Part shown: positions 43,477-52,041 of the stretch, piece after piece
Layout: every line of letters begins with the position of its first letter
Position numbering within the stretch: position 1 is the stretch's first letter
NCBI RefSeq assembly: GCF_000169095.1
Contig: NZ_AAVU01000014.1
Location: 1 to 64,000, forward strand
Origin: Lyngbya sp. PCC 8106
GTDB taxonomy: Bacteria > Cyanobacteriota > Cyanobacteriia > Cyanobacteriales > Microcoleaceae
Reading direction: 5' to 3'
Length of the DNA stretch: 64,000 nt
Notes under the pieces: model-generated
Database searches by the model: none
Told to the model about the DNA's origin: nothing
The model's input: the letters and a program-made list of their open reading frames with translations, nothing else
Translations under genes and position numbers: made by a program

Positions 43477-44343
43477 ATGTTTGATAAATATTTTATAATC
43501 GTGTTCAAAAGCCTACGAGCTGACTTCCGGATAATATTCGAGCGAGATCCTGCGGCTCGCAACTGGCTTGAAGTTCTGTTTTGTTACCCTGGTCTTCAAG
43601 CGCTATTGTTTCATCGTCTAGCCCATTGGATGTATAGTCTGGGAATGCCTTTTTTTCCTCGTCTGATCTCCCATTTAGCTCGCTTTTTAACGGGAATTGA
43701 AATTCATCCCGGTGCGACGATTGGAACGGGGGTATTCATCGATCATGGCATGGGTGTTGTTGTTGGTGAAACTGCTATTATTGGAGACTATTGTCTGATC
43801 TATCAGGGTGTGACTCTCGGTGGAACAGGCAAAGAAAGCGGCAAACGACATCCCACTTTAGGGGAAAATGTGGTTGTGGGTGCTGGCGCAAAAGTCCTCG
43901 GAAATATCCAAATTGGCAACAATGTCCGCATCGGTGCGGGTTCGGTTGTGTTGCGGGAGGTTCCTTCTGATTGTACTGTTGTAGGGATTCCGGGTCGAGT
44001 GATTTATCGTTCGGGTGTACGGGTCAATCCCCTCGAACATGGTAGCCTACCCGACTCTGAAGCGGTTGTCATTCGGACTTTGATGGATCGAATTGAAGCC
44101 CTCGAAAGTCAGGTTTACACTCTCCAAGATCAACTTTCTGAAGTTCCCCGTCGGGCGTTAACTCCACCTTCTTTATGCTTTACCTCCGAAAATAATCATC
44201 TTGCTGACGACTCCCAAGAGTCAGAGGTTGATTGTAGTGGTGGGACAACCTGTTGCAGTCTCAAGGATAAGGACATTTTAGAGTTTCTCGATGGTTCAGG
44301 TATTTGGCATCTTGATGAGTGTTCTCAGTGTTCTAAGGATTAA
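43477..44343 (+). CDS. cysE: serine O-acetyltransferase CysE
   Basis: The 288-residue enzyme makes O-acetylserine from serine and acetyl-CoA, the first step of cysteine synthesis. The N-terminal helical part has FERDPAARNWLEVLFCYPG and HRLAHWMY. The left-handed beta-helix of hexapeptides includes GATIGTGVFIDHGMGVVVGE and GVTLGGTGKESGKRHP, with the catalytic His in IDHGMG. The C-terminal 80 residues after the beta-helix are longer than in the E. coli enzyme and end in a cysteine-rich tail (CSGGTTCCSLKD and CSQCSKD). The last 11 bases overlap the convergent PPOX gene. Confidence 0.92.
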   Translation: MFDKYFIIVFKSLRADFRIIFERDPAARNWLEVLFCYPGLQALLFHRLAHWMYSLGMPFFPRLISHLARFLTGIEIHPGATIGTGVFIDHGMGVVVGETAIIGDYCLIYQGVTLGGTGKESGKRHPTLGENVVVGAGAKVLGNIQIGNNVRIGAGSVVLREVPSDCTVVGIPGRVIYRSGVRVNPLEHGSLPDSEAVVIRTLMDRIEALESQVYTLQDQLSEVPRRALTPPSLCFTSENNHLADDSQESEVDCSGGTTCCSLKDKDILEFLDGSGIWHLDECSQCSKD

Positions 44344-44914
44344 CGGCTTGAGTTAACCAGTTATTATTGGCCTCTCGCCAGTACAGATAACGGTTCTGAG
44401 GTTCCCCCCGCAATTCTAAGTGATCAATGTGTTCGGGTTCGAGCAACAATAGGCAAAATTCAGCAGGGGGTTCCACCGGAAATACTTCTGGCGGAGTAAA
44501 CTCAGACGCATCCACACGAGATTGACCCGGTGATGGCCAAAAAAATTGGGAGCGGGCATTATCGGAAAGATCTTGCCAAACTTGTTGACGTTCCGATGAT
44601 AAAATGCGATCGGAAGATGTCGCGGTAATGAGTGTGAGTTGACCGAACAAACGGAATTGTTCACGGGTTTTTGGAAAATACCAACAAGCCTCTGCCGACT
44701 GATTTTTTGTAATTTGTTGTACTTTTTGACTACGACTATCGGTGATCATTTTGAGTTGGTTTGTCTGATCCATAAACCCTCGATAAACAACGGTACGGTT
44801 GGCTGGATGTCCATCACTCCGAATAGTTGCCAGTTGAAAATAACGACAATAAGCTAAACTCCGATTTCGATGTAAAGCACGGGCTAAAGGTTCTCTCCAA
44901 GGCGCAAGCTCCAT
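44333..44914 (-). CDS. Npun_F5749-type FMN-dependent PPOX flavoprotein
   Basis: Counting from the internal ATG at 44914 (MELAPWREPL) gives 193 residues; an upstream ATG at 44923 is also possible. The pattern YFQLATIRSDGHPANRTVVYRGF followed by MITDSRSQKVQQI and EACWYFPKTREQFRLFG is that of pyridoxamine-phosphate-oxidase-like split-barrel flavoproteins, and the cyanobacterial Npun_F5749 subgroup in particular. These bind FMN as dimers. The substrate is unknown, and true PdxH activity is not implied. Its end overlaps the cysE 3' end by 11 bases in convergent orientation. Confidence 0.8.
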   Translation of the reverse strand: MELAPWREPLARALHRNRSLAYCRYFQLATIRSDGHPANRTVVYRGFMDQTNQLKMITDSRSQKVQQITKNQSAEACWYFPKTREQFRLFGQLTLITATSSDRILSSERQQVWQDLSDNARSQFFWPSPGQSRVDASEFTPPEVFPVEPPAEFCLLLLEPEHIDHLELRGEPQNRYLYWREANNNWLTQAVNP

Positions 44915-45114
44915 ATTAGACAAAATATTACAAAAATAAATTACAAAAATAAAATTATACAGCGATCGCCAAGTACAGCGCGACTTCTGATCTCATTCTA
45001 AAGAAAATCACAACAATCTAGCAGAATCTAAAAAATCACTGTTAAACTAATATAAATTTGGGGATAACTAACATTTATTGCTTGAATTTAAGCATAAAAT
45101 TAGGGGGATTTTAA

Positions 45115-45855
45115 GTGCAAATTACATCTAGCAATATTGACTTAAGAGTAGATGACAGTTTGATGCGGGTTTATATCGCCGCACCGAAACCTTCTGGTGT
45201 ATATCCGGGTATTGTTTTTTATAGTGATATTTATCAGTTAGGTAGCCCGATTATTCGTCTCGCTAATTATTTAGCTGGATATGGTTATGTGGTCGCCGCA
45301 CCGGAGATTTTTCATCGAATTGAACCTATTGGTCAAGTGATCGAACCCGATGATCTCGGACGAATGCGAGGGAATGATGACGCCCGTAGAACAGAGGGCG
45401 AAAATTATGATCGTGATGGTCGGGCGGTGATAGAATTTCTCAAAGCAGAAAGCTCTGTGGCGACGGATAAAATAGGCACGTTAGGCTTTTGTATTGGCGG
45501 ACATTTAGCCTTTAGAACGGCTTTTGAACCTGAAATCAAAGCGTCTGTTTGTTGTTATCCAACGGGTGTTCCCAGTGGGAAATTAGGTCAAGGTGTAGCC
45601 GATACCATTCAACGAGTTTCTGAGATTAAAGGCGAGATGTTGATTGTGTTTGGAACTCTAGATCGTCACACACCAGAAAATGACCGTCAGACTGTAAAAA
45701 ATGAACTCGAAAAGGCAAGTATTCCTCACAAAATTGTTACCTATGAAGCCGAACACACCTTTATGCGCGATGACGGTTATCGTTATGATCCGGTGGTAAC
45801 AACTGCGGCTTGGTCAGAAATAACAGCATTTTTAGAGCGTGTATTTGCGCGTTAA
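45115..45855 (+). CDS. dienelactone hydrolase family protein
   Basis: The 246-residue alpha/beta hydrolase starts with GTG at 45115. The catalytic triad fits dienelactone hydrolases: nucleophile Cys126 in GFCIGGH, Asp183 in FGTLDRHTP and His214 in EAEHTFMRD. The N-terminal YPGIVFYSDIYQL strand and YVVAAPEIFHR are family-typical. It is cytosolic, with no signal peptide. The natural substrate in cyanobacteria is unknown. Downstream lies only a response-regulator fragment, so it is probably monocistronic. Confidence 0.85.
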   Translation: MQITSSNIDLRVDDSLMRVYIAAPKPSGVYPGIVFYSDIYQLGSPIIRLANYLAGYGYVVAAPEIFHRIEPIGQVIEPDDLGRMRGNDDARRTEGENYDRDGRAVIEFLKAESSVATDKIGTLGFCIGGHLAFRTAFEPEIKASVCCYPTGVPSGKLGQGVADTIQRVSEIKGEMLIVFGTLDRHTPENDRQTVKNELEKASIPHKIVTYEAEHTFMRDDGYRYDPVVTTAAWSEITAFLERVFAR

Positions 45856-45859
45856 AATA

Positions 45860-46006
45860 GGTTGGGTTAATCAGCATCATGCTGTTGATATTGCCATTGA
45901 TGGAATAGAGGGTTGGAATTTTGCTCAAGCGGCTGCCTATGACCTGATTTTATTAGATTTAATGCTACCTCGATTACATTCGTTGAGAATAATTCGTTTA
46001 CTGTAG
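45860..46006 (+). pseudogene. fragment of a response-regulator receiver domain
   Basis: In frame with GTT at 45866, the sequence reads HHAVDIAIDGIEGWNFAQ and AAAYDLILLDLMLPRL, then stops at 46004-46006. This is the middle of an OmpR-type receiver domain, with the phosphoacceptor Asp in LLDLMLP. The start (acidic pocket) and everything after beta3 are absent, and the frame has no good start codon. It is a decayed remnant of about 48 codons. Confidence 0.75.
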
Positions 46007-46026
46007 TTTAGTTAGAAACAGTCATA

Positions 46027-46046
46027 GGGGTGCAAGACTTGCGCCC
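46027..46046. repeat. GGGGTGCAAGACTTGCGCCC palindrome
   Basis: The arms GGGTGCAAG and CTTGCGCCC pair with one G-T pair. The same hairpin type stands at 13519-13539 and 62449-62468. It is probably a dispersed intergenic palindrome that may terminate transcription. Confidence 0.5.
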
Positions 46047-46180
46047 TTAAAACTATCAATAGGGTAAAAAAGACTTTTTGCTACACTAAAGCATACTCAA
46101 TAGATCGATCTAACAAATTGTATCGAAATAGCAGTTGTATAAAATTTCGGGGTATAAAAGAATTAAACCCCCCAAATTTG

Positions 46181-46999
46181 ATGAAAATTGCTAAAAATAC
46201 ACCCCAACTATTAGTATTAAACGTTCCGACTTATGCTGGATGTTTAGCCGGTTTAATCGTAAGTTTACCGGGATTAATATTTATTTTATTACCTTTTTTT
46301 GCTTTGGGATCGTTAAGTTATTCATCATTGAAATGTAATCGAATCGCTTCTGAACCAACTAAGTGTCAAGTTTTTAGAGTGAGTTTAAGTCACTACTACT
46401 CTGAACAATTTACTCTTGATAAACTGCAAAACGTTAGCCTACAAACAAAATCTGTTCCTTATGGAAATGGATCTAAAAATGCTTATCGAGTGATTTTAGA
46501 AACCAATCGCAAACAAATTCCCTTCACTATGTACTATACCTCAAAATTTCCTCAAAAGCTTAGATCTGAAATTGAAACTTTTGTTAGTAATGAAAATAAA
46601 GATTCTCTCAAGATTAAAGTTAAGCCTAATCTATTAGGAGTCATCTTTTTTATTATTATGCTTCTTATGGCTTTACCTTCTTTACTGTTTGGGGGACTGT
46701 TAGGGGGATTTATCGCAGCGTCATCAAAATGTAGTTGTCGATTTGATCGAACTTTAAACCTAGCGACTTGGAAAACAGAAGGACTTTTTCGTGAAAAACG
46801 TCAATGTCATTTGAATGAAATTAGTTCAGTAGAAGTTAAACCAGAAACCCTTAAATGTAAAAAAAATAATTCTGTAATTTATCACGTTCTTTATATTAAA
46901 CTCCATTCTGGAGAAGTCTTTTTAAGATATCATTATATTACTCCTGAAGAAGCAACTAAAATTGCTCAATTGATTAATAAATTTATGCAATTAAATTAA
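46181..46999 (+). CDS. membrane protein with two copies of a helix-plus-beta domain
   Basis: I take the ATG at 46181 (MKIAKNTPQ) over the in-frame TTG at 46118, giving 272 residues. Two similar halves are visible. Each has a hydrophobic helical pair or long helix (about residues 14-48 and 140-172), then a Cys, an Arg, and a beta-rich region of about 80 residues ending in a helix (KLRSEIETFVSN and ATKIAQLINKFM). The soluble parts have the alternating pattern of a PH-like fold (L..VS.Q or I..VEVK, then a Y-x-V strand). I do not recognise a named family. No neighbours share its strand closely. Confidence 0.6.
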   Translation: MKIAKNTPQLLVLNVPTYAGCLAGLIVSLPGLIFILLPFFALGSLSYSSLKCNRIASEPTKCQVFRVSLSHYYSEQFTLDKLQNVSLQTKSVPYGNGSKNAYRVILETNRKQIPFTMYYTSKFPQKLRSEIETFVSNENKDSLKIKVKPNLLGVIFFIIMLLMALPSLLFGGLLGGFIAASSKCSCRFDRTLNLATWKTEGLFREKRQCHLNEISSVEVKPETLKCKKNNSVIYHVLYIKLHSGEVFLRYHYITPEEATKIAQLINKFMQLN

Positions 47000-47030
47000 G
47001 AGATAATTGCTATCAATAAATTCAGGGGAT

Positions 47031-49088
47031 TTAAGCAGGTTTCTCTAACAGTTCTAAAAGTTCCGCTTCTGATAACTGTAGAATTTCTAATTCTTGGGCT
47101 TTTTTGAGTTTAGAACCCGCATCCTCTCCAACAACGACATAATCGGTTTTAGAACTAACTGAACCTGTAACCTTTCCCCCTGCATTCTGAATTAATTTCT
47201 TGGCTTCATCTCGTTTTAAATTCGGTAAAGTTCCCGTCAAAACAAAAGTTTTACCGGATAAGTTTAAATCTTGTTTTTGTGATAAACTCGACTCTGGAGA
47301 CGGTTGAGAAGCTAAATTTAATCCCTGTTGTTTTAACCGTTCAATTAAAGCTTGATTCGCCGGAACTTTAAACCATTCCTCAACAGAGAAAGCAATTTCT
47401 GTACCAATTCCATAAACCCCTTCAATATCTGCGGGTGTAGAATCAGCTAACTGTTCCACTGTTAAAAACTTTTGAGTTAACAATTCTGCATTCACACTTC
47501 CCACATGACGAATACCCAACCCATACAAAACCCTCGCCCAAGGTTGAGTTTTAGACTCAGTAACTGCATTAACAATTTTTGTCGCTGATTTCTCGCCTAT
47601 CCGTTCAAGTTGAGTGAGTTTTTCAACAGTTAATTCATACAAATCTGCAACGCTTGAAATCAATTTCCGTTCAACTAATTGCTGAACTAACTTCTCCCCA
47701 ACTCCATTAATATCAACCGCATCTCGACTACACCAATGAATCAGAGAACCCCGCAAAATAGCCGGACAAGAGGTATTAATACAGCGTGTTACCGCCTCAG
47801 TTTGGGGCTTGACAACGGCTTGACCACACTCCGGGCAGTGGGTCGGCATTTGAAAAGGTTGGGCGTTTGTAGGGCGTAATTCGGGGAGATTACGAACGAC
47901 TTCCGGGATGATTTCTCCGGCTTTTCTAACAATTACGGTATCACCAATATGTAGATCGAGTTCGGCGATGCGATCGCTATTGTGGAGAGTCGCCCGTTGA
48001 ACGGTGGTTCCGGCGAGTTGTAGGGGTTCTAACTCCGCCACAGGGGTTAAGGCGCCTGTTCTCCCCACTTGAACAGTAACAGCTAAAAGTTTTGTAGGGG
48101 CTTCTTCGGCAGGATATTTTAATGCGATCGCCCAACGGGGGAATTTTTGAGTAAAACCGAGTTGTTCTTGTAGGGACAAAGGATTAATTTTAACGACAAC
48201 TCCATCAGTCATGTAAGATAAATTTTGGCGGCGACTATCCCAGTCTTCAAAGTAGTTTTGAACTTCAGTTAACGAGTGGCAAAGCTGACGGTTTGGATTG
48301 ACTTTAAAGCCCATTTCTTGCAGAAGTTCTAAACAATCCCATTGAGTTTTGAGATTGATTTCTTCTCCTTCTAAATGCACAGTATAGGCAAAAAAATCTA
48401 ACTGGCGTGATCGCACAATTCGGGAGTCTAATTGTCGTAAAGTTCCGGCTGCGGCGTTGCGAGGATTAGCAAATAAAGATTCGTCTTTTTGTTGACGTTC
48501 TTGGTTAATCTTTGCAAAAATATTCAGGGATAAAAACGCTTCACCTCGCACTTCTACAATAGAGGGAGGACTTTCTAATTTGAGTCGTAGAGGAATTGAA
48601 CGAATGGTTTTAACATTTTGAGTGATTTCTTCTCCTGTAACCCCATCTCCGCGAGTTGTACCCCGAACCAAAATCCCGTTTTCATAGGTTAAAGCTAGGG
48701 CGGAACCGTCTATTTTAAGTTCACAAATATAGAGAGGTTCTGAATAATTAATTTCTTTATCTTCTGTTTTTAGAACCTTTTTCCAACGCCCGTCCCAGGC
48801 TTTTAATTCTTCAGTATTAAACGCATTTTCTAGACTGTAAAGCGGGATATTATGTCGTACAGAGGTAAATTGAGTAGCAGGTTTTTCACCCACTCGTTGA
48901 GTCGGACTATCGGGAGTAATGAGTTGAGGGTAGTCTGTTTCTAATTGTTGAAGTTCTCGATACAACTGATCATAGATAGCATCTTCGATGATCGGTGCAT
49001 CGAGAACATAATAGGCATAGCTAGCAAGATGTAGCTGTTGCGATAGCTTCTGTACGCGCTGTTGAATCTCTGATGTTAGCTGTTCCAC
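47031..49088 (-). CDS. ligA: NAD-dependent DNA ligase LigA
   Basis: The 685-residue ligase has the Ia domain (YYVLDAPIIEDAIYDQLYREL), the adenylation domain with catalytic Lys125 in CELKIDGSA, the OB fold (VGRTGALTPVAELEP), the four-Cys zinc finger (CPECG and CINTSCPA), helix-hairpin-helix repeats, and a C-terminal BRCT domain (FVLTGTLPNLKRDEA to the end). It seals nicks in replication and repair using NAD+. Length and order are standard. It lies 31 bases upstream of the HD-protein gene's direction and is probably independent. Confidence 0.95.
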   Translation of the reverse strand: MEQLTSEIQQRVQKLSQQLHLASYAYYVLDAPIIEDAIYDQLYRELQQLETDYPQLITPDSPTQRVGEKPATQFTSVRHNIPLYSLENAFNTEELKAWDGRWKKVLKTEDKEINYSEPLYICELKIDGSALALTYENGILVRGTTRGDGVTGEEITQNVKTIRSIPLRLKLESPPSIVEVRGEAFLSLNIFAKINQERQQKDESLFANPRNAAAGTLRQLDSRIVRSRQLDFFAYTVHLEGEEINLKTQWDCLELLQEMGFKVNPNRQLCHSLTEVQNYFEDWDSRRQNLSYMTDGVVVKINPLSLQEQLGFTQKFPRWAIALKYPAEEAPTKLLAVTVQVGRTGALTPVAELEPLQLAGTTVQRATLHNSDRIAELDLHIGDTVIVRKAGEIIPEVVRNLPELRPTNAQPFQMPTHCPECGQAVVKPQTEAVTRCINTSCPAILRGSLIHWCSRDAVDINGVGEKLVQQLVERKLISSVADLYELTVEKLTQLERIGEKSATKIVNAVTESKTQPWARVLYGLGIRHVGSVNAELLTQKFLTVEQLADSTPADIEGVYGIGTEIAFSVEEWFKVPANQALIERLKQQGLNLASQPSPESSLSQKQDLNLSGKTFVLTGTLPNLKRDEAKKLIQNAGGKVTGSVSSKTDYVVVGEDAGSKLKKAQELEILQLSEAELLELLEKPA

Positions 49089-49118
49089 AGGATTTTCTGT
49101 TCAAACTCCCGTTAATCA

Positions 49119-50078
49119 TTATAGATTGAGTTCAGTCAATTCACTAAACTTAGGTAGTTCTTTGTGTCTTGAATTTCCGTCTCCCAATGAAAGAACACCA
49201 TTTGAGTCGGAATCAAAACGGGTATTATTGACTTCTTCAACAATTCGAGATTCGTTTTCAACTTGGAATACATTCGCATATAAGTTGGCGACAACTTGTT
49301 TCCCTTCTTGAGTCAGTTCCAAATATCTTAACGCTGCTGGAATATAAGGAAATACTCCATTCCAGTAAAATTTAGCGTAATTTTTGCGTAAATCTCCAGG
49401 CGTTTTGTAACCGAGAACTTTGTTGGTTCCGACTTCTTCAAACTCATAAAATAACGAACTAATTTTCTTTAAATACCGAGGATCACTGAGTTGACCAATC
49501 AAGTCAGCCGCCCTTGCTAAACCGGAATAATTATTTCGGTCTTGATAGGTTTCATCAGCCGGAACCGGAAAACGGGTGAGTTCAATATTGCGTTTAACTT
49601 GTTCGGCATCGATTAATTTATGGCCGCCAAATCGTTCATCAATGACCAATTTTCCTCGGTCAACATGATAGGGGGTTAAACTCGCAGAGGTCGCACCCAT
49701 AGGGATTGAAACCATTCCATCACTGATTCCTGTTGCATAGATTCCGTTGGCTTCTTGATCGCAGCGACAGACCCCTTTTACATAGCCAATATCGTGACAC
49801 AATAAGGAAATGATAAAGTGCAACCAATCCTCAGGAGTCACACCCCCTTCTCGAATATGTTTACCCCGCATGATTTCCTGCCCGACCAATGTGACCAACA
49901 TCGTATGTTCGACATTGTGGTAGAGGGCATCGCAGTTGGCAATATTTTCTAATGCCATTGTTCCGACCCAAGCAATAATTTCAGGGAAGTCCGGTTTGAA
50001 ACCCCCGTAGGTACGACGGTAGCCTGCTTGCAGTCGTTCTAAAAAGGCATCTACAAGAACAGCAGTTGCATTAAACAT
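49119..50078 (-). CDS. HD-domain metalloprotein (Npun_R2479 type)
   Basis: The 319-residue protein has the HD-superfamily metal-binding pattern: a His in NVEHTMLV (about residue 57), the His-Asp pair in LLCHDIGYVKG (about 94-95), and a later Asp in ARAADLIGQL. Cyanobacteria-conserved segments are RRTYGGFKPDFPEIIAWVG at the start and the tail with VNNTRFDSD. Enzymes of this fold hydrolyse phosphoester bonds; the natural substrate is unknown. It sits 31 bases upstream of ligA on the same strand, so cotranscription is possible. Confidence 0.75.
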   Translation of the reverse strand: MFNATAVLVDAFLERLQAGYRRTYGGFKPDFPEIIAWVGTMALENIANCDALYHNVEHTMLVTLVGQEIMRGKHIREGGVTPEDWLHFIISLLCHDIGYVKGVCRCDQEANGIYATGISDGMVSIPMGATSASLTPYHVDRGKLVIDERFGGHKLIDAEQVKRNIELTRFPVPADETYQDRNNYSGLARAADLIGQLSDPRYLKKISSLFYEFEEVGTNKVLGYKTPGDLRKNYAKFYWNGVFPYIPAALRYLELTQEGKQVVANLYANVFQVENESRIVEEVNNTRFDSDSNGVLSLGDGNSRHKELPKFSELTELNL

Positions 50079-50367
50079 ACTTCAGAACTCAATTTTATTT
50101 TGTCGGTTGTGAGGTTTTCGATCTCTCAAGGGTAGCAAAACTTCCGGTCAGATTTATCATCTGGAAGTCTTTAATTAAACATTAAGTTTCTATAGAGTTA
50201 GAGATTGATCTTATTATATTTCGACTCTCAATATTTAGCTGTGATCGCTGTCAAATAATTTGATCTGAATTAAGGTCAGAGGTCAGAGAGAATTTGTTAG
50301 GTGCAAATACCTTCTACCCTCTGTCCTTTATTAATCAAAACTAATCACAGTCTCTTGACAATTTGAT

Positions 50368-51222
50368 TTAACGACGACGCCTTGACCCCCCTGATCGACT
50401 CCGAGAACTCCCACTTCCAAAGCTAGGAGTTCGTTTTTGGGTTTGAGAAGGACGAGTTTGATTTGATCGTTGTAAGTTACTCGAACCCACCCCAGATCCG
50501 GTTGAACGACTTGCATCTCTAGAGGTGGAACGATTTGTGCGGTTGTTGGATGGAGAGGCAATATTTCCCGTAGTTCGCAAGACTTGGCGATTTTTCACAG
50601 CAGGAGGCGGGGAATTATAACGAGAACGATAATCGCTGACTGCACTATTATAGGTATTCCCATAACCGCCATAACCCGTTAAACCACCCGGTTGATAAGC
50701 TGGAGGAACGTAATACCGAGGCGCAAACAGGGTACTAGCGATCGCACTTCCGACAAAAGCCCCGGCAAAAGGTTGCCAAAAACTCGACTGTTGACGCACC
50801 ACAACCACTTGCTGTTGACCGGTAGAGGGATCGGTGCGGGTTTCAGTGACGTTGTGAACGTATTGGATTTTAAAGTCTTCTGTCAAATACAATGTAGCTT
50901 GATCACCTTGAATCTGAGCGTAAGTGCCTTTTCCGGCTTGAGTTTGTTCATCGGTCAGACGCGCCATTTGCAGGTTTGTTGTCCGATAAGTCGGCGGAGT
51001 TCCCGATGGAGTATTGAGGAGCATTAAGCTATATTCACCGTTGGCATCATTGTATTCGGCTTGCTGAACGGGATATTCACCCTGGTTCGCCTGGGTTCGA
51101 TTTTGGCTAACGGTTTGAGTGGGAGTTTGATTAGAAGTAGTCGTTGTACTCGACGAACCACAAGCGAGGGTTGTCCAACACAACGACAGTGACATTAAAA
51201 CAATGATGAATTTACGCAACAT
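50368..51222 (-). CDS. putative lipoprotein with low-complexity basic tail
   Basis: The 284-residue protein begins with a lipoprotein signal (MLRKFIIVLMSLSLCW, then lipobox TLAC with Cys21). A Ser/Thr/Gln-rich linker and a beta-rich domain (about 45-130) follow. A hydrophobic Ala/Gly stretch (FAGAFVGSAIAS, about 154-165) precedes a Tyr/Gly/Pro region. The last 80 residues are Ser/Arg/Gly-rich and end in GGSRRRR. Such a positively charged disordered tail suggests envelope or polysaccharide binding. No family is recognised. The neighbouring DUF1517-like gene lies 51 bases upstream on the same strand. Confidence 0.65.
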   Translation of the reverse strand: MLRKFIIVLMSLSLCWTTLACGSSSTTTTSNQTPTQTVSQNRTQANQGEYPVQQAEYNDANGEYSLMLLNTPSGTPPTYRTTNLQMARLTDEQTQAGKGTYAQIQGDQATLYLTEDFKIQYVHNVTETRTDPSTGQQQVVVVRQQSSFWQPFAGAFVGSAIASTLFAPRYYVPPAYQPGGLTGYGGYGNTYNSAVSDYRSRYNSPPPAVKNRQVLRTTGNIASPSNNRTNRSTSRDASRSTGSGVGSSNLQRSNQTRPSQTQKRTPSFGSGSSRSRSGGSRRRR

Positions 51223-51272
51223 AAATCACAATGAGGTTTTTTTTAAGTTGATCGACAAGAGCCGCCCTAATT

Positions 51273-51875
51273 CTATAGCGGGATCAGTTCTGGGAAGTTC
51301 TGCAATAATTGATCGCTAGTGAGTTCATCCCCAAAACGAGCCGGAGAGTAGTGAATTTGAATAGCACGGAGACGATTTTGATAATGCAGGTTGATGATCG
51401 CCTTTAACCCCTCCTGCATCGTTTCCATACTCGCTAAATCGGTTTCCAGAGCAGGAACTTCACCTTCACAGGCTATTGTAATCATCACCACTAGATTTGC
51501 TGTGGCGCTTAAAGACAACGGAACATCTGGGGTATCGGCTAAATCTTCTAAAGGTTGGGAGAGATAGCGTTGCGCCGAGTCGGTGAACAGTTGATCAACA
51601 TAGTCGGCTGTTTCCCCTTCATCCCACAGAACATCACCTTCATTGCTCGCAGATTGCCAATAGATGTCGTATTGCAGCAGATTTTGACAAATTTCAACCA
51701 GTCCCTCCCCCAACACTTCGAGATCCCCTTCCGCCTCGATCGCATTACGAGCAATTTGGTTGAGAACACCGAGTAAAGGTGAAACCTCTGCTCCTCCTAA
51801 ATGCAGCAATACCCGAGAGACGACAAAGCGAGTTTTGCCCAAAAATTGATTAAAACGATTGCCAAGAGTTGCCAT
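51273..51875 (-). CDS. DUF1517-like protein
   Basis: The 200-residue soluble protein has an N-terminal helical region, a central acidic stretch and a C-terminal alpha/beta part: ATANLVVMITIACEGEVPAL, a helix, then RAIQIHYSPARFGDELTSDQLLQNFPELIPL. The pattern 'V..V.VA.EGE' followed by 'L.A..I.W.P...' and a terminal 'YPEL..L' is that of cyanobacterial and plastid DUF1517 proteins. Function is unknown, although several are predicted membrane-associated; this one has no clear helix anchor. It may be cotranscribed with the downstream lipoprotein gene. Confidence 0.65.
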   Translation of the reverse strand: MATLGNRFNQFLGKTRFVVSRVLLHLGGAEVSPLLGVLNQIARNAIEAEGDLEVLGEGLVEICQNLLQYDIYWQSASNEGDVLWDEGETADYVDQLFTDSAQRYLSQPLEDLADTPDVPLSLSATANLVVMITIACEGEVPALETDLASMETMQEGLKAIINLHYQNRLRAIQIHYSPARFGDELTSDQLLQNFPELIPL

Positions 51876-52041
51876 AACTGAGTTACTCCTGATAGAAATT
51901 GGAGTGAATTGAGCTATAGTTCTAGGATATCGCGTTTATTTGTTGATACCATCGCAGATCATTCGGTAAAGAACACTGAAACGGTTTTGCTTCCGATGCA
52001 ATTGAAAAATAACGACGATCACGATTATTTGGAATAACTTC

